6,546 nucleotides of DNA from an uncultured bacterium. GTDB taxonomy: Bacteria > Pseudomonadota > Gammaproteobacteria > Burkholderiales > Burkholderiaceae_E. This document shows positions 1 to 5,605 of this stretch, piece by piece. The notes under the pieces were generated by a model, which was not told the DNA's origin, searched no databases, and worked only from the letters and a program-made list of their open reading frames with translations. How positions within the stretch are numbered: the stretch's first letter is position 1; every line of letters starts with the position of its first letter. Location of the stretch: assembly GCA_903864485.1 (NCBI GenBank), contig CAIPGD010000059.1, positions 1 through 6,546 on the forward strand. The letters are read 5' to 3'. The translations under genes and the position numbers were made by a program.

Positions 1-1014
1 AAAGTTTTTTACGATAAAGATTGCGATATCAAATTGATCAAAGGCCGTAAGGTCGCGATTATTGGCTACGGCAGTCAGGGCCACGCCCATGCTCAGAACC
101 TGAACGAATCGGGTGTCGACGTTGTGGTCGGCGTGCGCCAGAACGGCCCGTCCTGGGGCAAAGTCGAAAAGGCAGGCCTCAAGGCCGCACCGGTGGCCGA
201 GGCCGTTCGTCAAGCCGATTTCATCATGATGCTGATGCCCGATGAAACCATCGCCGAGGTCTATCGCAACGAGATCGAACCCAACCTCAAGCATGGCGCG
301 ACGATCGCGTTTGCTCATGGGTTCAATATCCATTACGGTCAGGTGTCACCCCGCGCGGACCTCGATGTCGTCATGATCGCCCCGAAGGCGCCAGGGCACA
401 CGGTCCGTGGAACCTACGTTCAGGGGGGCGGCACGCCTTGTCTCGTCGCGATCCATCACGACGAGTCGGGGATGGCGCGTGATCTTGCCCTGTCTTATGC
501 CTGCGCGATTGGTGGTGGTCGCTCGGGGATCATTGAGACCAATTTCCGCGAAGAAACTGAGACCGATCTGTTTGGTGAACAGGCGGTGTTGTGTGGCGGT
601 GCCGTCGAGCTGATCAAGGCCGGCTACGAGACCCTCGTCGAAGCGGGATATGCCCCCGAAATGGCGTATTTCGAGTGTCTGCACGAGCTAAAGCTGATTG
701 TTGATCTGATTTATGAAGGCGGTATCGCCAACATGAACTATTCGATTTCCAATAATGCTGAGTTTGGCGAGTACGTGACAGGTCCTGAAATCATTACCGA
801 TGCGACCCGCCTCGCGATGAAGAAGGTGCTCGAGCGCATTCAGACCGGCGAATACGCGAAACAGTTCATTCTCGAAAACAAGGCCGGCGCGCCAACGCTA
901 CGCTCGCGTCGGCGCCTGATGGCCGAACACTCCATTGAACAGGTTGGGGCGCAACTGCGAGCGATGATGCCCTGGATCGGTCGTAACAAACTCGTGGATC
1001 AGTCGCGCAACTGA
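1..1014 (+). CDS. ilvC: Ketol-acid reductoisomerase (class I), start codon cut off
   Basis: Ketol-acid reductoisomerase converts 2-acetolactate or 2-aceto-2-hydroxybutyrate, with NADPH and Mg2+, to the dihydroxy acids that lead to valine, leucine and isoleucine. The frame is open from base 1 and begins KVFYDKD, which is codon 2 of the family's usual MKVFYDKD start, so only the ATG is missing. The visible 337 codons plus Met give 338 residues, the normal class I length. The TTG at base 34 is internal. With Met as residue 1, the Rossmann motif GYGSQG lies at 23-28, and Arg47 and Ser52 in the following loop fit NADPH use. The expected active-site residues are present: His107, Lys130, Asp190, Glu194, Glu226, Glu230 and Ser251. 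The helical C-terminal domain runs from about residue 183 to the end. The gene ends 29 bases before psd with no terminator, which suggests co-transcription. The identification is secure. Confidence 0.98.
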   Translation, partial: KVFYDKDCDIKLIKGRKVAIIGYGSQGHAHAQNLNESGVDVVVGVRQNGPSWGKVEKAGLKAAPVAEAVRQADFIMMLMPDETIAEVYRNEIEPNLKHGATIAFAHGFNIHYGQVSPRADLDVVMIAPKAPGHTVRGTYVQGGGTPCLVAIHHDESGMARDLALSYACAIGGGRSGIIETNFREETETDLFGEQAVLCGGAVELIKAGYETLVEAGYAPEMAYFECLHELKLIVDLIYEGGIANMNYSISNNAEFGEYVTGPEIITDATRLAMKKVLERIQTGEYAKQFILENKAGAPTLRSRRRLMAEHSIEQVGAQLRAMMPWIGRNKLVDQSRN

Positions 1015-1018
1015 GTTT

Positions 1019-1051
1019 GTCATGGACGTGTCATGATTCGGTCATGATGAG
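1019..1051 (+). repeat. Three tandem 11-base units before psd, each with an ATG
   Basis: Three consecutive 11-base units at 1019-1029, 1030-1040 and 1041-1051 each begin GTCATG; the remaining five bases diverge. Because 11 is not a multiple of 3, the ATGs at 1022, 1033 and 1044 fall in three different frames. The first two open four-codon frames (MDVS, stop 1034-1036; MIRS, stop 1045-1047). Each stop overlaps the next ATG as ATGA, and the third ATG is the psd start. The repeat and overlaps are read directly from the sequence; any role in coupling translation is inference. Confidence 0.6.
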
Positions 1052-1718
1052 TTCTACTGAGTCGTATCAAGACCACTGGCCCCACCCGTTACTGGCCCGC
1101 GAGGGCTGGCCGTTCATCGGGGTCAGCTTCGCCGCAACGCTGATTGCCGGGTGGTTTGGGGGGGGTGCTGTGGCGGCCCCGTTCCTGGTCATCCTCATTT
1201 TCGTTGTGCAGTTTTTTCGGGATCCGCCGCGCCGAGTCCCAGTCGATCCGCTCGCCGTTTTATCTCCGGCCGATGGTCGAATTGTCGCTATCGAGGAGGC
1301 GCTAGACCCGTATGCTGATCGGCAAGCGCTCAAGATCAGCGTTTTCATGAACGTGTTTAACGTTCACTCTAACCGTGTTCCGGTGGATGGCGTGATTGAG
1401 CAGGTGAAGTACTTTCCGGGGCGATTTTTGAACGCGGACCTGGACAAGGCATCGCTCGAAAATGAGCGCAATGCCGTTGTGATTCGCCGTAACGACGGCT
1501 CGCTGGTGACCTGTGTCCAGGTCGCTGGCCTGATTGCCCGGCGCATTCTGTGTTACGTCAACCCCGGGCAAGCGTTGGTACGCGGGTCGCGTTTCGGTTT
1601 TATCCGGTTTGGTTCACGCGTCGACGTCTATCTGCCACTCAGGGCCCGGCCCCGGGTAGTGATCGGCGAACGCGTTAGCGCGACCGAGACCGTGTTGGCT
1701 GACCTGGCCAACCACTAA
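1044..1718 (+). CDS. psd: Phosphatidylserine decarboxylase proenzyme (short form)
   Basis: Phosphatidylserine decarboxylase converts phosphatidylserine to phosphatidylethanolamine at the inner membrane, using a pyruvoyl group made from its own serine. The ATG at 1044 gives 224 residues starting MMSSTESYQDHWPHPLLAREGWPF, of which PHPxxAxEGWPF is typical of the family's N-terminus. An in-frame TTG at 1017 and the ATG at 1047 are alternative starts; none has a clear Shine-Dalgarno site. Residues 24-57 are largely hydrophobic and contain one or two membrane segments. SPADG (Asp77) and NVFNVHSNR (His108) are probable catalytic elements. RFGSR holds the expected self-cleavage site between Gly190 and Ser191, which would give a large beta chain and a small alpha chain. 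The gene ends eight bases before pssA, whose enzyme makes its substrate. An 8-G run lies in codons 39-41. Confidence 0.95.
   Translation: MMSSTESYQDHWPHPLLAREGWPFIGVSFAATLIAGWFGGGAVAAPFLVILIFVVQFFRDPPRRVPVDPLAVLSPADGRIVAIEEALDPYADRQALKISVFMNVFNVHSNRVPVDGVIEQVKYFPGRFLNADLDKASLENERNAVVIRRNDGSLVTCVQVAGLIARRILCYVNPGQALVRGSRFGFIRFGSRVDVYLPLRARPRVVIGERVSATETVLADLANH
1158..1165 (+). repeat. Run of eight G inside psd
   Basis: Eight consecutive G at psd codons 39-41 encode three glycines in the hydrophobic N-terminal region. Loss of one G would lead to a stop at 1303-1305, and gain of one to a stop at 1316-1318, both before the catalytic serine codon at 1614-1616. The frame is open as given, so the tract length in this sequence is consistent with a working gene. 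Confidence 0.9.
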
Positions 1719-1721
1719 GGA
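1717..1721 (+). promoter_or_regulatory. Shine-Dalgarno site AAGGA that decides the pssA start
   Basis: AAGGA overlaps the psd stop codon and lies five bases before the ATG at 1727. The earlier ATG at 1721 overlaps this site and would have no room for ribosome binding, so 1727 is the preferred start of pssA. The placement also suggests that psd and pssA translation are linked. Confidence 0.6.
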
Positions 1722-1726
1722 TGGCG

Positions 1727-2590
1727 ATGCCCAATCGACGCCGATTTCGCCCACTGCGATCCGGCGGGCCGATGGGATCAACCGGCCAAGCGGCCCCACT
1801 CGAATCGACCGGCGCGGTTAGTGCTGTTCAGCGCAGGCGCCCACGAGGGATTTATCTCCTGCCGAACGCGTTCACTACCGCCGCGTTGTTTGGGGGGTTT
1901 TTTGCCATCGTGCAAGGCATGAATGGCCAGTTCCAGACGGCCGCCATCGCGATTTTCGTCTCGATGGTGCTCGATGGCCTTGACGGGCGGGTGGCGCGCC
2001 TGACCAACACGCAAAGTGCTTTTGGGGAACAGTACGACAGCCTCGCCGACATGGTTTCATTTGGGGCTGCACCAGCACTCGTCGTCTATGAATGGTCGCT
2101 CAAGGGGCTGGGCAAACTCGGCTGGTTGGCCGCGTTTGTGTACGTCGCCGGGGCTGCACTGCGTCTGGCGCGATTCAACGCCAACATCAGCGTGGTGGAT
2201 AAACGCTTTTTCCAGGGGATGCCCAGCCCGGCTGCGGCGGCGTTGGTGGCGGGTCTGATCTGGATTGCAACCGACTTGCGCGAGACCCGCTGGATCGATG
2301 CCGGTGGCCCTGATCTCGCCTGGGTTGCGTGCGGGCTCACGCTCTACGCGGGCGTTAGCATGGTCTCGAACGCTCCGTTCTGGAGCGGTAAAACCATTGA
2401 CCTCAAGCGCCGCGTGCCCTTCGTGGTTGGCATTGCAATCATGATGGGAATTGTCTTGATTAGTGCCGATCCACCGGTTGTCCTTTTTTCACTCTTCCTG
2501 GTGTACGGATTGTCGGGTTGGGTCTTGTGGGGGTGGCGCGTCTACACCGGGCGCATGCCGCCCCGGATCCTGCGCGAGGATGACGACTGA
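1727..2590 (+). CDS. pssA: CDP-diacylglycerol--serine O-phosphatidyltransferase
   Basis: This integral membrane enzyme transfers a phosphatidyl group from CDP-diacylglycerol to L-serine, giving phosphatidylserine and CMP. Its product is the substrate of Psd, encoded just upstream. The ATG at 1727 gives 287 residues; an ATG at 1721 would add two but overlaps the Shine-Dalgarno site. The CDP-alcohol phosphatidyltransferase signature is complete: Asp83, Asp86, Gly87, Ala90, Arg91, Gly100, Asp104 and Asp108, within LDGLDGRVAR and GEQYDSLAD. GIYLLPNAFTTAALF at about 41-55 begins the first membrane segment, and several hydrophobic segments follow to the C-terminus. The first 40 or so residues are rich in Arg, Gly and Pro, probably disordered and cytoplasmic. 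This is the membrane-embedded PssA type, not the phospholipase-D-like E. coli enzyme. No terminator is visible in the 41 bases before tpiA. Confidence 0.96.
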   Translation: MPNRRRFRPLRSGGPMGSTGQAAPLESTGAVSAVQRRRPRGIYLLPNAFTTAALFGGFFAIVQGMNGQFQTAAIAIFVSMVLDGLDGRVARLTNTQSAFGEQYDSLADMVSFGAAPALVVYEWSLKGLGKLGWLAAFVYVAGAALRLARFNANISVVDKRFFQGMPSPAAAALVAGLIWIATDLRETRWIDAGGPDLAWVACGLTLYAGVSMVSNAPFWSGKTIDLKRRVPFVVGIAIMMGIVLISADPPVVLFSLFLVYGLSGWVLWGWRVYTGRMPPRILREDDD

Positions 2591-2620
2591 GTCCGGGCCG
2601 CCGACCACTCTGGCTGATAA

Positions 2621-2634
2621 CATAGCGGGCTATG
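2621..2634. repeat. Perfect 14-base inverted repeat covering the tpiA start codon
   Basis: CATAGC-GG-GCTATG is a perfect inverted repeat with six-base arms. Its right arm contains the tpiA ATG at 2632-2634. The two-base centre is tight for an RNA hairpin, though one with an outer-pair stem could partly hide the start; in DNA it could be a protein site. Its function is unknown and it may be chance. Confidence 0.5.
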
Positions 2635-3396
2635 AAAGAACGTACACCGCTGGTCGCGGGTAACTGGAAGATGCTTGGTGACGCGGCCTCCAATACCGCG
2701 CTCCTCGATCGCATGCGCAGTGCGTTCGATGGCGGCAACTTCGCTCGCATCCAGGCGCTGATTTGTCCTCCGTTCCCCTACCTGGCTCTGGCGGCCGATC
2801 GGCTGCGCTCGAGTCCGGTGGTCTGGGGTGCTCAGGATGTGTCGGATCAGGCAGAAGGTGCATTTACCGGCGAGGTGTCTGCCAACATGTTGCGCGATCT
2901 CGGTTGCACGCACGCGATCGTTGGGCACTCGGAGCGGCGCGGTATGCACGGCGAGACCGATACGGTCGTGGCCAGCAAAGCGCATCGCCTGATCGCCGCT
3001 GGCATTTGCCCCATTATTTGTGTCGGTGAATCGTTGGCGCAACGTCAGTCGCATTTGACCGAAGCGGTGTTGGCGCATCAGATCGACGCGGTGGTTGGGG
3101 TCGTCAAAGGCGGGGCTGCCGTCATTGCTTATGAGCCCATCTGGGCGATTGGGTCGGGTCGGGCGGCAACACCCGAAATGGCGCAGGCGGCCCACGCCTT
3201 CATCCGTGCCCGCTTGCAGGCCGGGGGCGCACCCGCGGATCAGATCCGGGTAATTTACGGAGGGAGCGTTGGCGCAGCCAGCGCAAGCGCACTGTTTGTG
3301 CAGCCTGATATTGATGGTGCCTTGGTGGGCGGGGCGTCGCGGAATGCAGACGATTTTGTCGCGATCTGCGAGTCAGCTACACAAGCGAAATTTTGA
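2632..3396 (+). CDS. tpiA: Triosephosphate isomerase
   Basis: Triosephosphate isomerase interconverts dihydroxyacetone phosphate and D-glyceraldehyde 3-phosphate in cytoplasmic glycolysis and gluconeogenesis. The 254-residue length is normal for a TIM barrel. AGNWKM carries Asn11 and Lys13, VGHSERR carries the electrophile His99, and YEPIWAIG carries the catalytic base Glu168. CVGE at 130-133, the phosphate-binding YGGSV and the later LVGGAS are also present. The flexible loop 6 reads AIGSGRAATP, where AIGTGKxAxP is more usual; these are mostly conservative changes and the gene looks functional. The ATG at 2632 gives the family's N-terminus but has no strong Shine-Dalgarno site and sits in an inverted repeat. 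The gene starts 41 bases after pssA, with no convincing promoter between them, and ends 16 bases before secG. Confidence 0.97.
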   Translation: MKERTPLVAGNWKMLGDAASNTALLDRMRSAFDGGNFARIQALICPPFPYLALAADRLRSSPVVWGAQDVSDQAEGAFTGEVSANMLRDLGCTHAIVGHSERRGMHGETDTVVASKAHRLIAAGICPIICVGESLAQRQSHLTEAVLAHQIDAVVGVVKGGAAVIAYEPIWAIGSGRAATPEMAQAAHAFIRARLQAGGAPADQIRVIYGGSVGAASASALFVQPDIDGALVGGASRNADDFVAICESATQAKF

Positions 3397-3412
3397 CGGA
3401 ACTTGAACTGAT

Positions 3413-3877
3413 ATGTCTATTTTGATGACCGTGCTGATGGTGGTTCAGGTGCTCTCGGCACTCGGAGTGATCGTGTTGGTATTGCTGCAACACGGCAAAG
3501 GTGCCGACATGGGGGCGGCCTTCGGGAGCGGCGCCTCTGGCAGCCTTTTTGGCGCCAGTGGCTCAGCCAATTTCATGAGCCGGACCACGGGCGGACTCGC
3601 GACGGTGTTTTTTTGCGCGACCCTAGGCATCGCGATGATGTCGGATCGTCGTGTGGCCGCGACAGGCAGCGTGATGGAAGGCGCCGCAGCCACGATCCCC
3701 GGATCGGCTCCAGGGTCCGTCCCTGTGTCGCCTCCAGCCTCTGGGCCAGGTTCGCCCGCCGGTGGGTCGGGCGCCCCAGCCGGGGTCTCGCCGGCCTCTG
3801 TCCCTGCGTCCGGTGGGGCATCGACAAGTGGCGCCGGCGCTATCCCCGGGCCCGCCACTGCGCCGTCCCAGCGTTAA
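3413..3877 (+). CDS. secG: Preprotein translocase subunit SecG with a long low-complexity tail
   Basis: SecG is a small inner-membrane subunit that associates with SecYE and aids SecA-driven protein export. The first membrane helix covers about residues 3-25 and the second about 60-77. Between them lies the family's conserved loop, LQHGKGADMGAAFGSGASGSLFG at 25-47 followed by NFMSRTT at 53-59. The protein is 154 residues, longer than the roughly 110 of E. coli SecG. The excess is a tail in which residues 90-152 consist only of Ala, Gly, Pro, Ser, Thr, Val and Ile, with no charged or aromatic residue. Given known SecG topology the tail should face the periplasm. The gene lies 16 bases after tpiA and its Shine-Dalgarno site is weak. 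The core identification is firm; the tail's role is unknown. Confidence 0.94.
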   Translation: MSILMTVLMVVQVLSALGVIVLVLLQHGKGADMGAAFGSGASGSLFGASGSANFMSRTTGGLATVFFCATLGIAMMSDRRVAATGSVMEGAAATIPGSAPGSVPVSPPASGPGSPAGGSGAPAGVSPASVPASGGASTSGAGAIPGPATAPSQR

Positions 3878-3918
3878 GTTGCGACCGGACGACACGGTCC
3901 TGCCCACCTCGAAATTGG

Positions 3919-3946
3919 TTTACCATCCGCTCTTCGTAATTTAGAT
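3919..3946 (+). promoter_or_regulatory. Weak candidate promoter for tRNA-Leu
   Basis: TTTACC (3919-3924) and TTAGAT (3941-3946) are separated by 16 bases and match the -35 and -10 consensus at four and three of six positions. The region is AT-richer than its surroundings. A GC-rich stretch, GACGCGCG, follows the -10, as is common in stringently controlled stable-RNA promoters. The match is poor, and read-through from secG is equally possible because no terminator is visible between 3878 and 3972. Confidence 0.25.
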
Positions 3947-3972
3947 GACGCGCGTTTCATAAAGATTCAATC

Positions 3973-4057
3973 GCCGACGTGGTGAAATTGGTAGACACGC
4001 CATCTTGAGGGGGTGGTGGCGAAAGCTGTGCGAGTTCGAGTCTCGCCGTCGGCACCA
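3973..4057 (+). tRNA. tRNA-Leu (anticodon GAG)
   Basis: This 85-base tRNA reads CUC and CUU leucine codons. The seven-base acceptor arms GCCGACG (3973-3979) and CGTCGGC (4047-4053) pair perfectly, followed by discriminator A and an encoded CCA at 4055-4057. The anticodon stem CCATC/GGTGG closes the loop TTGAGGG at 4005-4011, placing GAG at 4007-4009. The T stem GCGAG/CTCGC closes the loop TTCGAGT. A long variable arm with a GAAA loop (around 4017-4027) marks a class II tRNA, as expected for leucine. It sits between secG and nuoA. There is no second copy of its 3' end in the window, so nothing suggests an integrated element. Confidence 0.97.
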
Positions 4058-4071
4058 GTTGGCTTATTTGT

Positions 4072-4090
4072 GGACTCGTTGGCAGAGTCC
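4072..4090. repeat. Inverted repeat between tRNA-Leu and nuoA
   Basis: GGACTC (4072-4077) and GAGTCC (4085-4090) are perfect six-base arms around the seven-base centre GTTGGCA. No T tract follows, so it is not a standard terminator; an A run at 4094-4098 lies just after it. It could be an RNA processing hairpin downstream of the tRNA, or an operator, since its centre contains the candidate nuo -35. Confidence 0.5.
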
Positions 4091-4108
4091 TCCAAAAACG
4101 GGTTGAAT
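4079..4108 (+). promoter_or_regulatory. Candidate sigma-70-type promoter for the nuo operon
   Basis: TTGGCA (4079-4084, five of six consensus bases) and TTGAAT (4103-4108, four of six) are 18 bases apart. They would start a transcript near 4115, leaving a short leader with AGGAG at 4124-4128, ten bases before the nuoA ATG. The spacing and -10 are not ideal, and the tRNA transcript could also read through into nuo. Confidence 0.35.
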
Positions 4109-4138
4109 CTCGCGGGTTATTGCAGGAGCGAGCGCTGA

Positions 4139-4498
4139 ATGAATCTTGACCAGTATTTCCCGATTCTCCTGTTCATTTTGGTCGGAGCAGGGGTCGGCGT
4201 CGGTCCCATGCTCATTGGGCGATTGCTGGGTCCGCACCGTCCAGATGCAGCGAAACTATCGCCGTATGAATGCGGTTTTGAAGCGTTCGAAGATGCGCGC
4301 ATGCAATTCGACGTCCGCTATTACCTCGTCGCAATTCTTTTTATTCTGTTTGATCTCGAAGTGGCGTTCCTGTTTCCATGGGCAGTTTCTTTTGATGCCA
4401 TTGGAGTTTCGGGCTTCCTTGCAATGATGGTTTTTCTCGGTATTTTGGTGGTCGGTTTTGTCTATGAATGGACAAAAGGCGCGCTGGACTGGGAATGA
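4139..4498 (+). CDS. nuoA: NADH-quinone oxidoreductase subunit A
   Basis: NuoA is a small membrane subunit of respiratory complex I, near the junction of the membrane arm and the quinone-reducing arm. The 119-residue length is normal. Three membrane helices are visible at about 6-30, 61-82 and 90-110. The conserved cytoplasmic loop SPYECGFE holds Cys45 and Glu48, and QFDVRYY follows at 56-62. FDLEVAFLFPWA carries Asp72 and Glu74, matching the paired acidic residues known in E. coli NuoA. AGGAG ten bases upstream supports the ATG at 4139. It is the first gene of the nuo operon and is followed by nuoB after 12 bases. The identification is secure. Confidence 0.97.
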   Translation: MNLDQYFPILLFILVGAGVGVGPMLIGRLLGPHRPDAAKLSPYECGFEAFEDARMQFDVRYYLVAILFILFDLEVAFLFPWAVSFDAIGVSGFLAMMVFLGILVVGFVYEWTKGALDWE

Positions 4499-4510
4499 TA
4501 GGGAAATCTG

Positions 4511-4987
4511 ATGGCAATTGATGGCGTTTTGCAGGAAGGGTTTGTCACGACTCAGCTCGACAAGCTGATTAACTGGACCCGTACCGGCAGCATGTGGCCG
4601 ATGACCTTCGGCCTCGCCTGTTGCGCGGTCGAGATGATGCATGCAGGTGCCGCCCGCTACGACCTCGACCGTTTCGGTATTGTGTTCCGACCCAGCCCCC
4701 GTCAGAGCGACGTCATGCTGGTGGCCGGGACGCTCTGCAACAAGATGGCGCCCGCCCTGCGCAAGGTTTATGACCAGATGCCCGAGCCACGCTGGGTCAT
4801 CAGCATGGGCTCGTGTGCCAATGGCGGTGGCTACTACCACTACTCTTATTCCGTTGTTCGCGGCTGCGACCGCATCGTTCCGGTTGATATCTATGTGCCG
4901 GGTTGCCCACCGACCGCTGAAGCCCTGATCTACGGCATTCTGCAATTGCAGAACAAGATTCGCCGAACCAATACGATCGCCCGCTAA
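4511..4987 (+). CDS. nuoB: NADH-quinone oxidoreductase subunit B (N2 cluster subunit)
   Basis: NuoB belongs to the hydrophilic arm of complex I and binds the [4Fe-4S] cluster N2, the last iron-sulfur centre before quinone. All four ligands are visible: Cys37 and Cys38 in GLACCAVEMMH, Cys102 in SMGSCANGGGYY, and Cys132 in YVPGCPPT. The 158-residue length is the usual short form without a C-terminal extension. RYDLDRFG at 49-56 and RPSPRQSDVMLVAGT at 60-74 are strongly conserved blocks of the family. The ATG at 4511 is preceded by AGGGA at 4500-4504, with six bases between. The gene lies 12 bases after nuoA and 11 before nuoC. Confidence 0.98.
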   Translation: MAIDGVLQEGFVTTQLDKLINWTRTGSMWPMTFGLACCAVEMMHAGAARYDLDRFGIVFRPSPRQSDVMLVAGTLCNKMAPALRKVYDQMPEPRWVISMGSCANGGGYYHYSYSVVRGCDRIVPVDIYVPGCPPTAEALIYGILQLQNKIRRTNTIAR

Positions 4988-4998
4988 GCACTGACGCC

Positions 4999-5601
4999 AT
5001 GACGACTCCCAATGAAACCCTGAAGGCGGCTCTGCAAGAAGCGCTAGGCGATCAGATCGTCTCGCTCGTAGAAGCCTTCGGAGAAGTGACTCTGGAAGTC
5101 GCGCCCAAGCATTGGGAAGCCGCGGCCCAAGTCTGTCGCGATGCCAGCGGACTGCGCTTTGATACTGCGATCGACCTGTGCGGCGTGGACTACCAGGATT
5201 GGGGCGGTGCAGGGCACGAAGGCCCCCGGTTCGCAGTTGTCCTTCATCTCCTGTCGACACACCTCAATCAGCGTCTGCGCATGCGGGCCTATTGTGGTGA
5301 CGATGAATATCCAACGATCACGTCGCTGACCGAAGTCTGGCCGTCGATGGGTTGGTACGAGCGCGAAGCCTTTGATTTTTTTGGAATCATGTTCGAAGGG
5401 CATACCGACCTGCGCCGCATCCTCACGGACTACGGCTTCGTCGGCCACCCCTTCCGCAAGGACTTCCCGGTCTCTGGCCATGTTGAAATGCGGTACGACC
5501 CCGAGCAAAAGCGGGTTATTTATCAACCGGTCACGATTGAGCCGCGCGAGAATGTGCCGCGCGTGATTCGCGAAGAGGGCTATGCCCGAGGGCGAGGCTG
5601 A
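4999..5601 (+). CDS. nuoC: NADH-quinone oxidoreductase subunit C (30 kDa)
   Basis: NuoC is the 30 kDa-type structural subunit of the hydrophilic arm of complex I and packs against NuoD and NuoB. Its 200 residues are typical of a separate NuoC; E. coli instead has a fused NuoCD. The family signature is clear at about 120-160: YEREAFDFFGIMFEGH, then DLRRILTDYGFVGHPFRKDFPVSG. The signature reads GHTDLRR where GHPDLRR is more usual. The N-terminal half (about 20-110) is the variable alpha/beta part of the domain. The ATG at 4999 has no strong Shine-Dalgarno site, so translation may depend on ribosomes finishing nuoB 11 bases upstream. nuoD starts four bases after its stop. Confidence 0.97.
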   Translation: MTTPNETLKAALQEALGDQIVSLVEAFGEVTLEVAPKHWEAAAQVCRDASGLRFDTAIDLCGVDYQDWGGAGHEGPRFAVVLHLLSTHLNQRLRMRAYCGDDEYPTITSLTEVWPSMGWYEREAFDFFGIMFEGHTDLRRILTDYGFVGHPFRKDFPVSGHVEMRYDPEQKRVIYQPVTIEPRENVPRVIREEGYARGRG

Positions 5602-5605
5602 CGCG

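Noticed and set aside
34..36. TTG as the ilvC start
   Set aside because: The frame is open to base 1 and the upstream residues KVFYDKD match the family's N-terminus, so the true ATG lies just before the window.
1892..1903. G6T6 run in pssA and a similar T7 run in secG (3608-3614) as programmed frameshift sites
   Set aside because: Neither places a standard slippery heptamer in the right codon phase, and both proteins read normally through the run.
2592..2620. Promoter for tpiA with -10 GATAAC
   Set aside because: No acceptable -35 lies at the right distance, and the start point would fall almost on the ATG.
2542..3195. Minus-strand open frame (217 codons) opposite the pssA end and tpiA
   Set aside because: It overlaps firm coding sequence on the other strand and shows no family motif.
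3445..3858. Minus-strand open frame opposite secG
   Set aside because: Its Ala/Pro/Gly-rich content mirrors the low-complexity secG tail; the forward frame has the SecG motifs.
3883..3899. Possible terminator after secG (GACCG, seven bases, CGGTC)
   Set aside because: The stem is only five base pairs and no T tract follows.
4036..4057. tRNA 3' end as an integration attachment site
   Set aside because: There is no repeated copy of the tRNA end, integrase or foreign gene in the window; the nuo operon follows directly.
4256..5260. Long minus-strand open frame (334 codons) opposite nuoA, nuoB and nuoC
   Set aside because: It lies wholly opposite three well-recognised nuo genes, has no recognisable domain and is rich in Arg, His and Gln as expected from reading GC-rich genes backwards.
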